This document shows, in pieces, positions 36,330-43,904 of a stretch of 64,000 bases of DNA (position 1 is the stretch's first letter; each line of letters opens with the position of its first letter). The DNA is from an uncultured Eubacteriales bacterium (GTDB lineage Bacteria; Bacillota; Clostridia; Oscillospirales; Acutalibacteraceae), in assembly GCA_934444365.1 (NCBI GenBank), contig CAKSCM010000003.1:1-64000 (forward strand). The letters are read 5' to 3'. Made by a program: the position numbers and the translations under genes. The notes under the pieces are model-generated. The model had not been told where the DNA came from and did not search any database. It saw only the letters and a program-made list of their open reading frames with translations.

Positions 36330-37718
36330 ATGAAAGAAAACAGAGAAAAGCTCGGCTCTCGTCTCGGCTTTATTCTGCTGAGTGCAGGATGTGCCATCGG
36401 TTGCGGTAATGTTTGGAAATTTCCTACAATGTGCGGACAAAACGGCGGCGCCGGATTTGTTCTTATTTACCTGCTGTGCCTTGTTATACTCGGCCTGCCC
36501 GTTATGACAATGGAGTTTGCAATCGGACGAGCTTCCCAGAAAAGCCCGATAAAAATGTATCAGCAGCTGGAAAAGCCTAAGTCGAAATGGCATCTGCACG
36601 GTTATGTATCCCTTTTCGGCAACATAGCCCTTATGGCCTTTTACACCGTTGTTACCGGCTGGATGATAAATTATTTTGTCCGGTTTGCAACCGGAAATAA
36701 CCTCGGTGAGCTTGTGCTTACCGAAACCCAAAATCCTTTCGGATTTATGGCAAGCGATCTCAAAACCAACCTTATTTTTACCGCAGTTGCCATTTTTACA
36801 GGCTTTTTTGTGCTTTGCTTTAAGCTCCAGGGCGGACTCGAAAGAGTCACAAAGGTCATGATGATCGCCCTTTTGCTGCTTCTTATCGGTCTTGCGGTCT
36901 ACAGCTTTACCCTGCCGGGCGCCGGAGACGGCCTTAAATTCTATCTTCTTCCCAATTTCAGCAAAATTGACGGATCGGTAATTGTGGGCGCTATGAATCA
37001 GGCCTTCTTCACCCTTTCCATCGGAATGGGGTCAATGGCTATTTTCGGAAGCTATATCGATAAAACCCATTCTCTTATGGGAGAGAGTCTTACCATAATC
37101 GGACTTGACACCTTTGTTGCCATAACGGCCGGCCTTATAATATTCCCTGCCTGCTTTACATACAACGGAGGCCAGGTCGACGGCGGACCGGGACTTCTTT
37201 TCAATACCATGTCCACCGTATTCAATAAATTTGAGGATCCGACGGTCGGAAGAATCGTCGGCGCGCTTTTCTTTTTATTTATGGTTTTTGCCGCTATGTC
37301 GACCGTCTTTGCGGTTTGCGAAAATATTGTCGCAATGCTTCGCGATCTGACCGGATGGAAGCGGCCGATAGCCTGCCTTGTATGCGGTTTAATCGTTTCG
37401 GCGTGCGCTTTGCTTTCGATATTGGGCAACACCGTATGGACAAACGTAAATCCGCTCGGAACGGGCAGTATTTTCGACATGTGGGATTTCCTTGTTTCCA
37501 ATAACATTCTGCCGCTCGGCTCCCTTGTTATCGCGCTGTTTTGCTGCAACAAGCGTTTCGGCTGGGGCTGGGAGAACTTTGTCGCCGAGGCCAACGCCGG
37601 AAAGGGACTTAAGGTCAGGTCGTGGATGCGCCCCGTTTTCCGCTTTGTGGTCCCGGTTCTCATCTGCTTTATCTATATATACGGAATACTTTCGTTTTAC
37701 CACGTAATTAATTTTTAA
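36330..37718 (+). CDS. Neurotransmitter:sodium symporter (NSS/SNF) family transporter
   Basis: 462 residues from the ATG at 36330, preceded by GGAGG five bases away; the 20-residue upstream extension is not conserved-looking. About eleven or twelve membrane helices. The unwound TM1 sodium/substrate site is visible in AGCAIGCGNVWKFPTMCGQNGGAGF (residues about 20-44), and the TM6 region around IGMGSMAIFGSYI. LeuT-like bacterial members import amino acids with Na+. The substrate is not readable. Single gene with its own promoter and terminator. Confidence 0.93.
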   Translation: MKENREKLGSRLGFILLSAGCAIGCGNVWKFPTMCGQNGGAGFVLIYLLCLVILGLPVMTMEFAIGRASQKSPIKMYQQLEKPKSKWHLHGYVSLFGNIALMAFYTVVTGWMINYFVRFATGNNLGELVLTETQNPFGFMASDLKTNLIFTAVAIFTGFFVLCFKLQGGLERVTKVMMIALLLLLIGLAVYSFTLPGAGDGLKFYLLPNFSKIDGSVIVGAMNQAFFTLSIGMGSMAIFGSYIDKTHSLMGESLTIIGLDTFVAITAGLIIFPACFTYNGGQVDGGPGLLFNTMSTVFNKFEDPTVGRIVGALFFLFMVFAAMSTVFAVCENIVAMLRDLTGWKRPIACLVCGLIVSACALLSILGNTVWTNVNPLGTGSIFDMWDFLVSNNILPLGSLVIALFCCNKRFGWGWENFVAEANAGKGLKVRSWMRPVFRFVVPVLICFIYIYGILSFYHVINF

Positions 37719-37875
37719 TCTTCCGTTTTTTGAAAAAATTCCGGAATGAACGGTTTTCGGCTTTTCGGCCGGTTTTGCGCCGCGCCGGAGTTTATCGTCG
37801 GTAAGATAAAATACAAATCCGTATCAGGTTTTTAATAGCTTTAACGGTTGCAAGGGCAATTGCAACCGGCTCGGG

Positions 37876-37914
37876 CGGACTGTAAGGGTATATGCTTTTA
37901 CAGTCCGTTTTAAT
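37876..37914 (+). terminator. Terminator after the symporter
   Basis: CGGACTGTAA (37876-37885) pairs with TTACAGTCCG (37898-37907), followed by a T-rich tail. Confidence 0.85.
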
Positions 37915-38725
37915 TTTGTTTTATTGCAGATATCGGTTTTCGCCGGCAGCTTGGCGTCTTTTGGTCTCTTTAGAAAAATGCAGGACCGGCGCGTAAGAGC
38001 TCTCATCCCGGTGAATACAATGTCATACGGTTTGTTAAACAACAATCGGGCGGCAAATAGGGTGGCGCATCGAGTGGGATATCAGCCGGTCTGTCAAACG
38101 GTGCACGGGAGGCTAATCGGGCGGCGTATTAAATATTGCGTCGAGCGGAGCGCGCCATGAGGATCGGCGTGGTGTTTTTCAGGCGGTACGGGAGGCGTTA
38201 TGCCGGACGGTCTGATTAAAAAGCAGTTTGTATTTTGCCTGATTTCGCAAAACGTAGGATCGGCCTTCCTGTAAAAAATTCAAAAAATGCTTTAAAACGG
38301 CAAAAGACCGTGTGAATGACGACCCCTTTTGCCGCTTTTTTTGTACATTTTTTGCTGAATTGACCACATTTTTTCGTTTTTTGAGCTTATTATCTTTCAA
38401 GGCTGTAAAAATAACAAAAAGCCTCTTATTTCCGCTTTCGCATTGAGTAAACGTGTGCTATAATTACTCACGGTGTAAAAGCGATAATGCTGTTATCGAT
38501 TGGAAAAATCAAAAAGCGACAGCAAAAACTCGCTGTCGGGCGCGGGCCGTTGCCGATTGTCGGTTTTAATCGAAGGCAGTACCGGGCCCCGGAGCAATCG
38601 GCTTTGCACGGGTGCGATAATTTGCAAAAAAATCTGGATTCTGCGGATTTGCCTTTGCGCCGTTCAGTATATGCCGGACACGGCACACATAAAACATCAC
38701 ATATGTTTATGTCGTTCCCGCCCGG
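37915..38725. other. Gene-poor region with an orphan terminator
   Basis: No credible gene. A strong rightward terminator (CGGCAAAAG 38298-38306 with CTTTTGCCG 38326-38334, then T7) has no recognised gene ahead of it. GCGACAGC/GCTGTCG around 38515-38540 forms a hairpin in the likely leader of the MFS gene. A TATAAT with TGTGC in front (about 38456-38464) may be its -10. Confidence 0.4.
38298..38342 (+). terminator. Orphan rho-independent terminator
   Basis: A nine-base perfect stem with a 19-base loop followed by seven T. It suggests an unrecognised transcript between 37915 and 38300. Confidence 0.75.
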
Positions 38726-38779
38726 TTGCCATATGTGAAAAAGGATAAAAATACCGGTAAGAATACGGGGTTTGCTTTT

Positions 38780-40024
38780 ATGAAGGGCAGCTACAAAAGA
38801 ACCATCTATTCATGCTTTATAGGCTACGTGGTACAGGCCGTAGTCGTAAATTTTCTGCCCTTGCTTTTCGTCACGCTTGAAAAGGATTACGGGATTACCG
38901 TGTCGCAGATATCGCTGCTTATAACGGTGAATTTTGTGATCCAGCTGAGCGTTGATCTTTTGTCGGCGGCCGTCATCGACAGAATCGGTTACCGAGTCGC
39001 CATGAATATCGCGCACATACTGGCAGCGACCGGGCTTGTTCTGCTCGCTTTTTTACCGGATATTATGGATCCGTTTGTCGGCATACTTATTCCGGTTGCG
39101 GTTTATGCTATGGGCGGAGGTCTGCTTGAGGTTATAATAAGCCCGATGGTCGAGGCCTGTCCGACTGAAAATAAAGAAAAGACAATGAGTTTACTGCATT
39201 CCTTTTACAGTTGGGGACAGGTCGGTGTGGTGCTGCTTTCCACGGCGTTTTTCGCGGTGTTCGGCGTTAAAAACTGGAAGATACTCGTCCTTATATGGGC
39301 GGCGGTTCCGGTCGGAAATATTCTGTTTTTCGCGAGCGCTCCGGTGTTTTCGCTTCCCGGGCAGGCATCCGGAGAGAATAAAACCTCGGATTCCGGCGGA
39401 AGGGTCGGGCTTAAAGCGCTGTTTTTAAACGGACTTTTCTGGGTTATGATGATTATGATGATATGTGCCGGGGCGGCCGAGCAGGCGGTCAATCAGTGGG
39501 CGTCGGCCTTTGCCGAACAGGGCCTCGGAGTCAGCAAAACGGTCGGCGATCTTGCCGGGCCGATGTCCTTTGCCGTTTGTATGGCCGTTTCGAGGCTGTA
39601 TTACGGTAAAAGAGGCGATAAGATCAATTTCGACAAATTTATGATAACAAGCTGTATAATGTGCGTCGGTTCGTACCTGATAATATCGCTTTCGCCCTGG
39701 CCGGCGGTAAGTCTTGTCGGGTGCGGATTGTGCGGATTTTCGGTTGGAATACTCTGGCCGGGAACCTACAGCAAGGCGGCGGTCGCCATAAAGGGGGCCG
39801 GTACGGCAATGTTCGCACTGCTTGCCCTCGGCGGCGATTTCGGCTGCTCGGCCGGCCCGGCGCTCGCCGGTTATGTTTCGGGACTTTTCGGCGGAAGCAT
39901 GAAGGCCGGAATTGCGGCGGCGGCCGTTTTCCCGGCGGTTATGCTTGCGGCTACCCTGATTCTAAGGGCGAAGATGAAACGCCCTGCCGTAACGGACAAC
40001 GCCCAAACGGCCAACAACGGCTGA
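38780..40024 (+). CDS. MFS transporter
   Basis: About 414 residues from the ATG at 38780. Upstream in-frame GTG (38735) and TTG (38726) starts are possible, and none has a strong ribosome site. Twelve membrane helices; TM1 region TIYSCFIGYVVQAVVVNFLPLLF, and a cytoplasmic loop AAVIDRIGYRVAM after TM2 corresponds to the MFS motif A position. GAAEQAVNQWASAFAEQGLG in the second half resembles sugar/glucose-type MFS (FucP/GlcP-like) proteins. Substrate unknown. Confidence 0.85.
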   Translation: MKGSYKRTIYSCFIGYVVQAVVVNFLPLLFVTLEKDYGITVSQISLLITVNFVIQLSVDLLSAAVIDRIGYRVAMNIAHILAATGLVLLAFLPDIMDPFVGILIPVAVYAMGGGLLEVIISPMVEACPTENKEKTMSLLHSFYSWGQVGVVLLSTAFFAVFGVKNWKILVLIWAAVPVGNILFFASAPVFSLPGQASGENKTSDSGGRVGLKALFLNGLFWVMMIMMICAGAAEQAVNQWASAFAEQGLGVSKTVGDLAGPMSFAVCMAVSRLYYGKRGDKINFDKFMITSCIMCVGSYLIISLSPWPAVSLVGCGLCGFSVGILWPGTYSKAAVAIKGAGTAMFALLALGGDFGCSAGPALAGYVSGLFGGSMKAGIAAAAVFPAVMLAATLILRAKMKRPAVTDNAQTANNG

Positions 40025-40160
40025 ATTTAAATGCGATGGAGATCGTGGGCGGATCACACGAATAAAAACGAAAAAAATCAATTCGGTTTATCCGCCGGCT
40101 GAATATATGCGATATAAGGGAAAAATGGCGGCTGTACAGTCCGCATGTATATCGCTACAT

Positions 40161-40184
40161 GGTATTATCGATAATAGTAATACC
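40161..40184. promoter_or_regulatory. Dyad upstream of the mdh promoter
   Basis: GGTATTA (40161-40167) and TAATACC (40178-40184) are inverted copies, and TATTATCGATAATA (40163-40176) inside is itself a perfect palindrome. It ends 20 bases before the -35 box. It does not fit the Rex consensus. Confidence 0.5.
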
Positions 40185-40203
40185 TATTATGAAAAAATAG
40201 CAA

Positions 40204-40233
40204 TTGCGCCACCGTGCGAAATCGTGCTATAAT
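40204..40233 (+). promoter_or_regulatory. Promoter of the mdh-fum-hdr-flx-frd cluster
   Basis: TTGCGC (40204-40209), an 18-base spacer and TATAAT (40228-40233), about 32 bases before the start codon. It is the only clear promoter I see ahead of the 17-kb cluster. Confidence 0.65.
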
Positions 40234-40264
40234 ATATCGAATAATGTAAATTGGAAGGTGTACT

Positions 40265-41209
40265 ATGGACAAAATATCAATAATAGGAACCGGAAGCGTC
40301 GGTTCGACAATCGCTTATACGCTTACCGTAATGGGTCTTGCGTCCGAGATCGTGATGATTGATATCAACAACGAAAAGGCACTCGGAGAAGCGCTTGACA
40401 TTCGTCAGGGCACGGCATTTTGCGCCGGATGTTCGGTATACGCCGGAGATTATCGCGACGCCGAGGGCTCTGATATAGTAATACTCACATCGGGTATTGC
40501 AAGACGTCCGGGTCAGACCCGTTTGGAGCTTGCCCAGACCAACGTAAACATTACCAAGAGCATAATTCCGGAAATAGTAAAGTATGCGCCGAATGCTATA
40601 TATATAATAGTAAGTAATCCGGTCGACGTACTGACATATACCTTTAACAAGTATTCCGGAATTCCCGAGAGCCGCATAATCGGTTCGGGTACAATACTTG
40701 ATACCGCACGTCTTCGCGCAAGACTTTCGGAGTACTTCAACATTAATCAGGGCAACGTTCATGCCTATGTTTTCGGCGAGCATGGAGACACCTCCTTTAT
40801 CCCATGGTCGGTCGCCAATATTTCGAACGTTCCGATAGAAAAATGCCGCGATCTTATTACCACCCCGGGCATCATTGCGCCTAAGCTCGATTACGCCGAT
40901 ATCGAGCAGTATGTAAGAAAGTCGGGCGGACGCGTTATCGCCAGAAAGGGCGCAACCTTTTATGCCGTTTCCATCTCGGTATGTCATATATGCAAATGCC
41001 TGTCGGGCAGCATAGATACCACAATGACGGTTTCCACCATGATGCACGGCGAGTACGGTATTGACGATGTATGCCTGAGCACCCTCAACATGATAGGACG
41101 CAACGGTATACGCGGCAAGGTAAATCTTTCGCTTACCGACGAGGAGACCGCAAAGCTCCGTCACAGCGCCGATACCTTGAAGGATGTTATAAAGAGTCTT
41201 GATATATAA
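40265..41209 (+). CDS. mdh: LDH-family dehydrogenase with malate-dehydrogenase specificity residue
   Basis: 314 residues of the lactate/malate dehydrogenase fold. The NAD-binding GTGSVGSTIAY (about 8-18) and Asp33 (VMIDINNEKA) suggest NADH. DTARLRARLSEYFN (about 150-163) and the catalytic GEHGD (His, about 176) are LDH-type. At the substrate loop it reads SGIARRPGQTR, so the residue equivalent to Gln102 of lactate dehydrogenases is Arg80. Arg there is the malate dehydrogenase residue, and the Gln102Arg change is known to convert Bacillus LDH into a malate dehydrogenase. Automated tools would probably call it L-lactate dehydrogenase. Fumarase and fumarate reductase genes follow, which supports oxaloacetate to malate. 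GGAAGGTG precedes the ATG. Confidence 0.8.
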   Translation: MDKISIIGTGSVGSTIAYTLTVMGLASEIVMIDINNEKALGEALDIRQGTAFCAGCSVYAGDYRDAEGSDIVILTSGIARRPGQTRLELAQTNVNITKSIIPEIVKYAPNAIYIIVSNPVDVLTYTFNKYSGIPESRIIGSGTILDTARLRARLSEYFNINQGNVHAYVFGEHGDTSFIPWSVANISNVPIEKCRDLITTPGIIAPKLDYADIEQYVRKSGGRVIARKGATFYAVSISVCHICKCLSGSIDTTMTVSTMMHGEYGIDDVCLSTLNMIGRNGIRGKVNLSLTDEETAKLRHSADTLKDVIKSLDI

Positions 41210-41249
41210 ATTCTGACAAATCAAAGGTAAATCGGAGGAATTTTGAAAA

Positions 41250-42626
41250 ATGGAATACCGTATAGAGCATGACTCAATGGGCGAGATGAAGGTTCCGGCC
41301 GACCGTCTTTGGGCGGCACAGACCCAAAGGAGCCATGAGAATTTTGAAATCGGCGTCGGGATAGAAACCATGCCGGCCGAGATAATCCACGCCTTCGGGA
41401 TTTTGAAAAAGGCGGCGGCCGAGGCCAATGCCGAGCTTGTACCCGAAAGAATGACGGCAGAAAAGCTTGAGGCTATAAGCGCCGCCTGCGACGAGGTGAT
41501 AGCCGGCAAGCTCAGCGGACATTTTCCGCTTGTCGTGTGGCAGACCGGCTCGGGCACACAGTCCAACATGAACACCAACGAGGTAATTGCCAACCGCGCC
41601 AATCAGATTGCCGGCAAAAAGCTCTGCCATCCGAACGACGACATCAACATGAGCCAGTCCTCAAACGACACCTTCCCGACGGCGATGCATATTTCGGCCG
41701 TTATAGCAATCGAGGATAAGCTCATTCCCGCCCTTTGCGGTCTTATCGAGACCTTCAAGCGGTTAGAGGCCGAAAACGAGGGCATTGTAAAATCGGGACG
41801 CACCCATTTGCAGGACGCCACCCCCATTAAGTTTTCGCAGGAAATATCGGGCTGGAGATCAAGCCTTGAAAGGGATGTCGAGCTGCTTAAAGCCTCACTC
41901 AAGCCCCTTTACGGTCTGGCTCTCGGCGGAACTGCCGTAGGCACCGGACTCAACACCCCGAAGGGCTTCGCCGAGCTGGTTGCAAGCAAAGCCGCCGCCC
42001 TTACCGGAAAGCCCTTTGTAACGGCCGAGAATAAATTCCATGCCCTTACCTCAAAGGATGAGCTGGTATTCGCTCACGGCGCTATCAAGGCGGCCGCATG
42101 CGACATGATGAAGATTGCCAACGACGTAAGGTGGCTTGCTTCCGGTCCGCGCGACGGTCTGGGTGAAATTCACATTCCCGAGAACGAGCCGGGCTCCTCA
42201 ATAATGCCGGGCAAGGTCAATCCCACCCAGTGCGAGGCGGTTACAATGGTGGCCGTTCAGGTAATGGGCAACGACGTTGCGGTCGGCATGGCTGCCTCTC
42301 AGGGTAACTTTGAGCTTAACGTATTTATGCCGGTTGCGATATATAATTTCCTTCAGTCGGCCCGTCTGCTTGCCGAGGCTGTCGTTTCCTTCAACAAGAA
42401 TTGCGCTTCGGGAATTACGGCCAACAGGGATAAGATGTATCACAATCTTCACAATTCGCTCATGCTCGTAACGGCGCTCAATCCTTATATAGGATACGAA
42501 AACGCCGCCAAGACGGCCAAAAAAGCCTTTAAGGATAACATTTCGCTTAAAGAGGCCTGTGTTGAGCTCGGATTTTTGACTGCCGAGCGTTTCGACGAGG
42601 TATTCCATCCCGAACAGATGGTTTGA
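41250..42626 (+). CDS. fumC: Class II fumarate hydratase
   Basis: 458 residues, the full length of the oxygen-stable class II enzyme. VWQTGSGTQSNMNTNEVIANRA (about 95-116), SQSSNDTFPTAMHIS (about 135-149), GRTHLQDATPIKFSQE (about 184-199) and the signature GSSIMPGKVNPTQCEA (about 316-331) are all present, with the catalytic Ser in that loop. It interconverts malate and fumarate. It begins 40 bases after mdh with GGAGG ahead of the ATG, clearly in the same unit. In the proposed pathway it works in the reductive direction to feed the fumarate reductase downstream. Confidence 0.97.
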   Translation: MEYRIEHDSMGEMKVPADRLWAAQTQRSHENFEIGVGIETMPAEIIHAFGILKKAAAEANAELVPERMTAEKLEAISAACDEVIAGKLSGHFPLVVWQTGSGTQSNMNTNEVIANRANQIAGKKLCHPNDDINMSQSSNDTFPTAMHISAVIAIEDKLIPALCGLIETFKRLEAENEGIVKSGRTHLQDATPIKFSQEISGWRSSLERDVELLKASLKPLYGLALGGTAVGTGLNTPKGFAELVASKAAALTGKPFVTAENKFHALTSKDELVFAHGAIKAAACDMMKIANDVRWLASGPRDGLGEIHIPENEPGSSIMPGKVNPTQCEAVTMVAVQVMGNDVAVGMAASQGNFELNVFMPVAIYNFLQSARLLAEAVVSFNKNCASGITANRDKMYHNLHNSLMLVTALNPYIGYENAAKTAKKAFKDNISLKEACVELGFLTAERFDEVFHPEQMV

Positions 42627-42643
42627 CGGCCGCCGGCGGCCGT
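42626..42643. repeat. Perfect 18-bp GC palindrome behind fumC
   Basis: ACGGCCGCCGGCGGCCGT starts on the last base of the fumC stop. As RNA it is a stable hairpin without a T-run, so it could stabilise or separate the mdh-fum part of the message rather than end it. Confidence 0.6.
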
Positions 42644-42690
42644 TCATCGCCGATAACGGAAAAGGTAATACAACAAGATGGAGGAAAAGG

Positions 42691-43497
42691 ATGAAAGTAA
42701 GTTATTTTCCCGGCTGTACCCTCCGCACAAAGGCGAAAAAGCTCGATTTTTACGCAAGAGAATGCGCAAAGGTATTGGGCTTTGAGCTTTGCGAGGTCGA
42801 AAACTGGCAGTGCTGCGGCGGCGTGTTTGTAAGCGCGTCGGACGAGATAGCCACCAAGCTTTCGAGCGTGCGCGCGTTAGTTGCGGCGAGGGATGAAAAC
42901 CGTCCCCTTATAACGGTATGTTCAGCCTGTCATAATGTCATAAAACAAACCAACAACGCAATGAAAAACGATCAGGTCTTTGCCGATAAGGTAAACCGTT
43001 ACATGGCCCAGGACGAAAACCCGTCCGAGCCTTATTACGGCGAGGCCGAGGTCTACCACTACATAGAGTTTTTGCGCGACAAGGTCGGCTTTGATAAGCT
43101 GGCCGCCGCGGTAAAAAATCCCCTTACCGGAAGAAAAATCGCCGCATACTACGGATGTATGCTGCTTCGTCCCGGTAAGGTAATGCAGTTTGACGATCCG
43201 GAAAATCCCCGTATAATCGAGGATCTTATAAGGGCTCTCGGAGCCGAGCCGGTCGTTTTCTCCCAGCGCAACGAGTGCTGCGGAGGTTACGTTGTTTTGG
43301 AGGACGGCGCTCTGGCCGCCAAGAAGTCAAGAAGCGTAATAAACGGTGCCGAAAATGCCGGCGCCGAAGAGATTGTTACCGCATGTCCTCTTTGCAGATA
43401 TAATCTCATCAAAAATTCAAGCGCTGTGCCGGTCGTATACTTTACCGAGCTTATGGCCGAAGCGCTCGGCATTACCGGGGAGGATCAAGACCGATGA
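42691..43497 (+). CDS. hdrB: Heterodisulfide reductase subunit B-like protein
   Basis: 268 residues with two CCG domains. The first has Cys9 (FPGCTL), CCGG at about 42-45 and CSAC at about 77-80; the second has YGCM (about 154), CCGG (about 195) and CPLC (about 228). In methanogen HdrB these bind two non-cubane [4Fe-4S] clusters that split a disulfide. Here no CoM/CoB pathway is expected, so the cluster site may pass electrons to the fumarate reductase module or to an unknown disulfide. GGAGG precedes the ATG. Overlaps hdrC by four bases. Confidence 0.93.
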   Translation: MKVSYFPGCTLRTKAKKLDFYARECAKVLGFELCEVENWQCCGGVFVSASDEIATKLSSVRALVAARDENRPLITVCSACHNVIKQTNNAMKNDQVFADKVNRYMAQDENPSEPYYGEAEVYHYIEFLRDKVGFDKLAAAVKNPLTGRKIAAYYGCMLLRPGKVMQFDDPENPRIIEDLIRALGAEPVVFSQRNECCGGYVVLEDGALAAKKSRSVINGAENAGAEEIVTACPLCRYNLIKNSSAVPVVYFTELMAEALGITGEDQDR

Positions 43498-43886
43498 GCA
43501 GTAAAAGCGAGCAGTTAAAAGAGCAGGCTTTGCGCATGAGCGGAGTAAATCCCCTTAAATGTATGCGCTGCGGCAAATGCTCGGGCACATGTCCGTCATA
43601 CGACGAGATGGAGTATCATCCCCATCAGTTTGTCTACATGGTCGAGACGGGCGATATAGAGACCCTTATGAAATCGGATTCGGTTTATAAATGTCTTTCA
43701 TGCTTTGCATGTGTTGATCGTTGTCCGAGAGGGGTCGAGCCGGCAAAGCTTATTGAGGCGTTAAGGCTTCTTTGCATAAGACAAAAGGATGCGAATCATC
43801 TTAAAACCGACGCTATTCCCGCCATGTTGGACGAGGATCTGCCTCAGCAGGCCATCGTCAGTGCGTTGCGTAAATATTCAAAGTAA
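43494..43886 (+). CDS. hdrC: Heterodisulfide reductase subunit C-like protein
   Basis: 130 residues, soluble. Two [4Fe-4S] motifs: CMRCGKCSGTCP (about 22-33) and CLSCFACVDRCPRG (about 66-79). It relays electrons between HdrA and HdrB. No membrane helix or cytochrome fusion is present, so this is the cytoplasmic HdrABC type rather than HdrDE. The stop of hdrB and its start overlap; hdrA follows 18 bases later. Confidence 0.93.
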   Translation: MSSKSEQLKEQALRMSGVNPLKCMRCGKCSGTCPSYDEMEYHPHQFVYMVETGDIETLMKSDSVYKCLSCFACVDRCPRGVEPAKLIEALRLLCIRQKDANHLKTDAIPAMLDEDLPQQAIVSALRKYSK

Positions 43887-43904
43887 GAAAGGAGAAACAA
43901 AGCC

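Noticed and set aside
40265..41209. Plain L-lactate dehydrogenase call
   Set aside because: The specificity position is Arg rather than Gln, and the gene leads a malate/fumarate operon. I call it malate dehydrogenase-like.
40277..41602. 441-codon open frame on the minus strand
   Set aside because: It is antisense to mdh and fumC, which have full-length family matches. The open antisense frame reflects codon bias.
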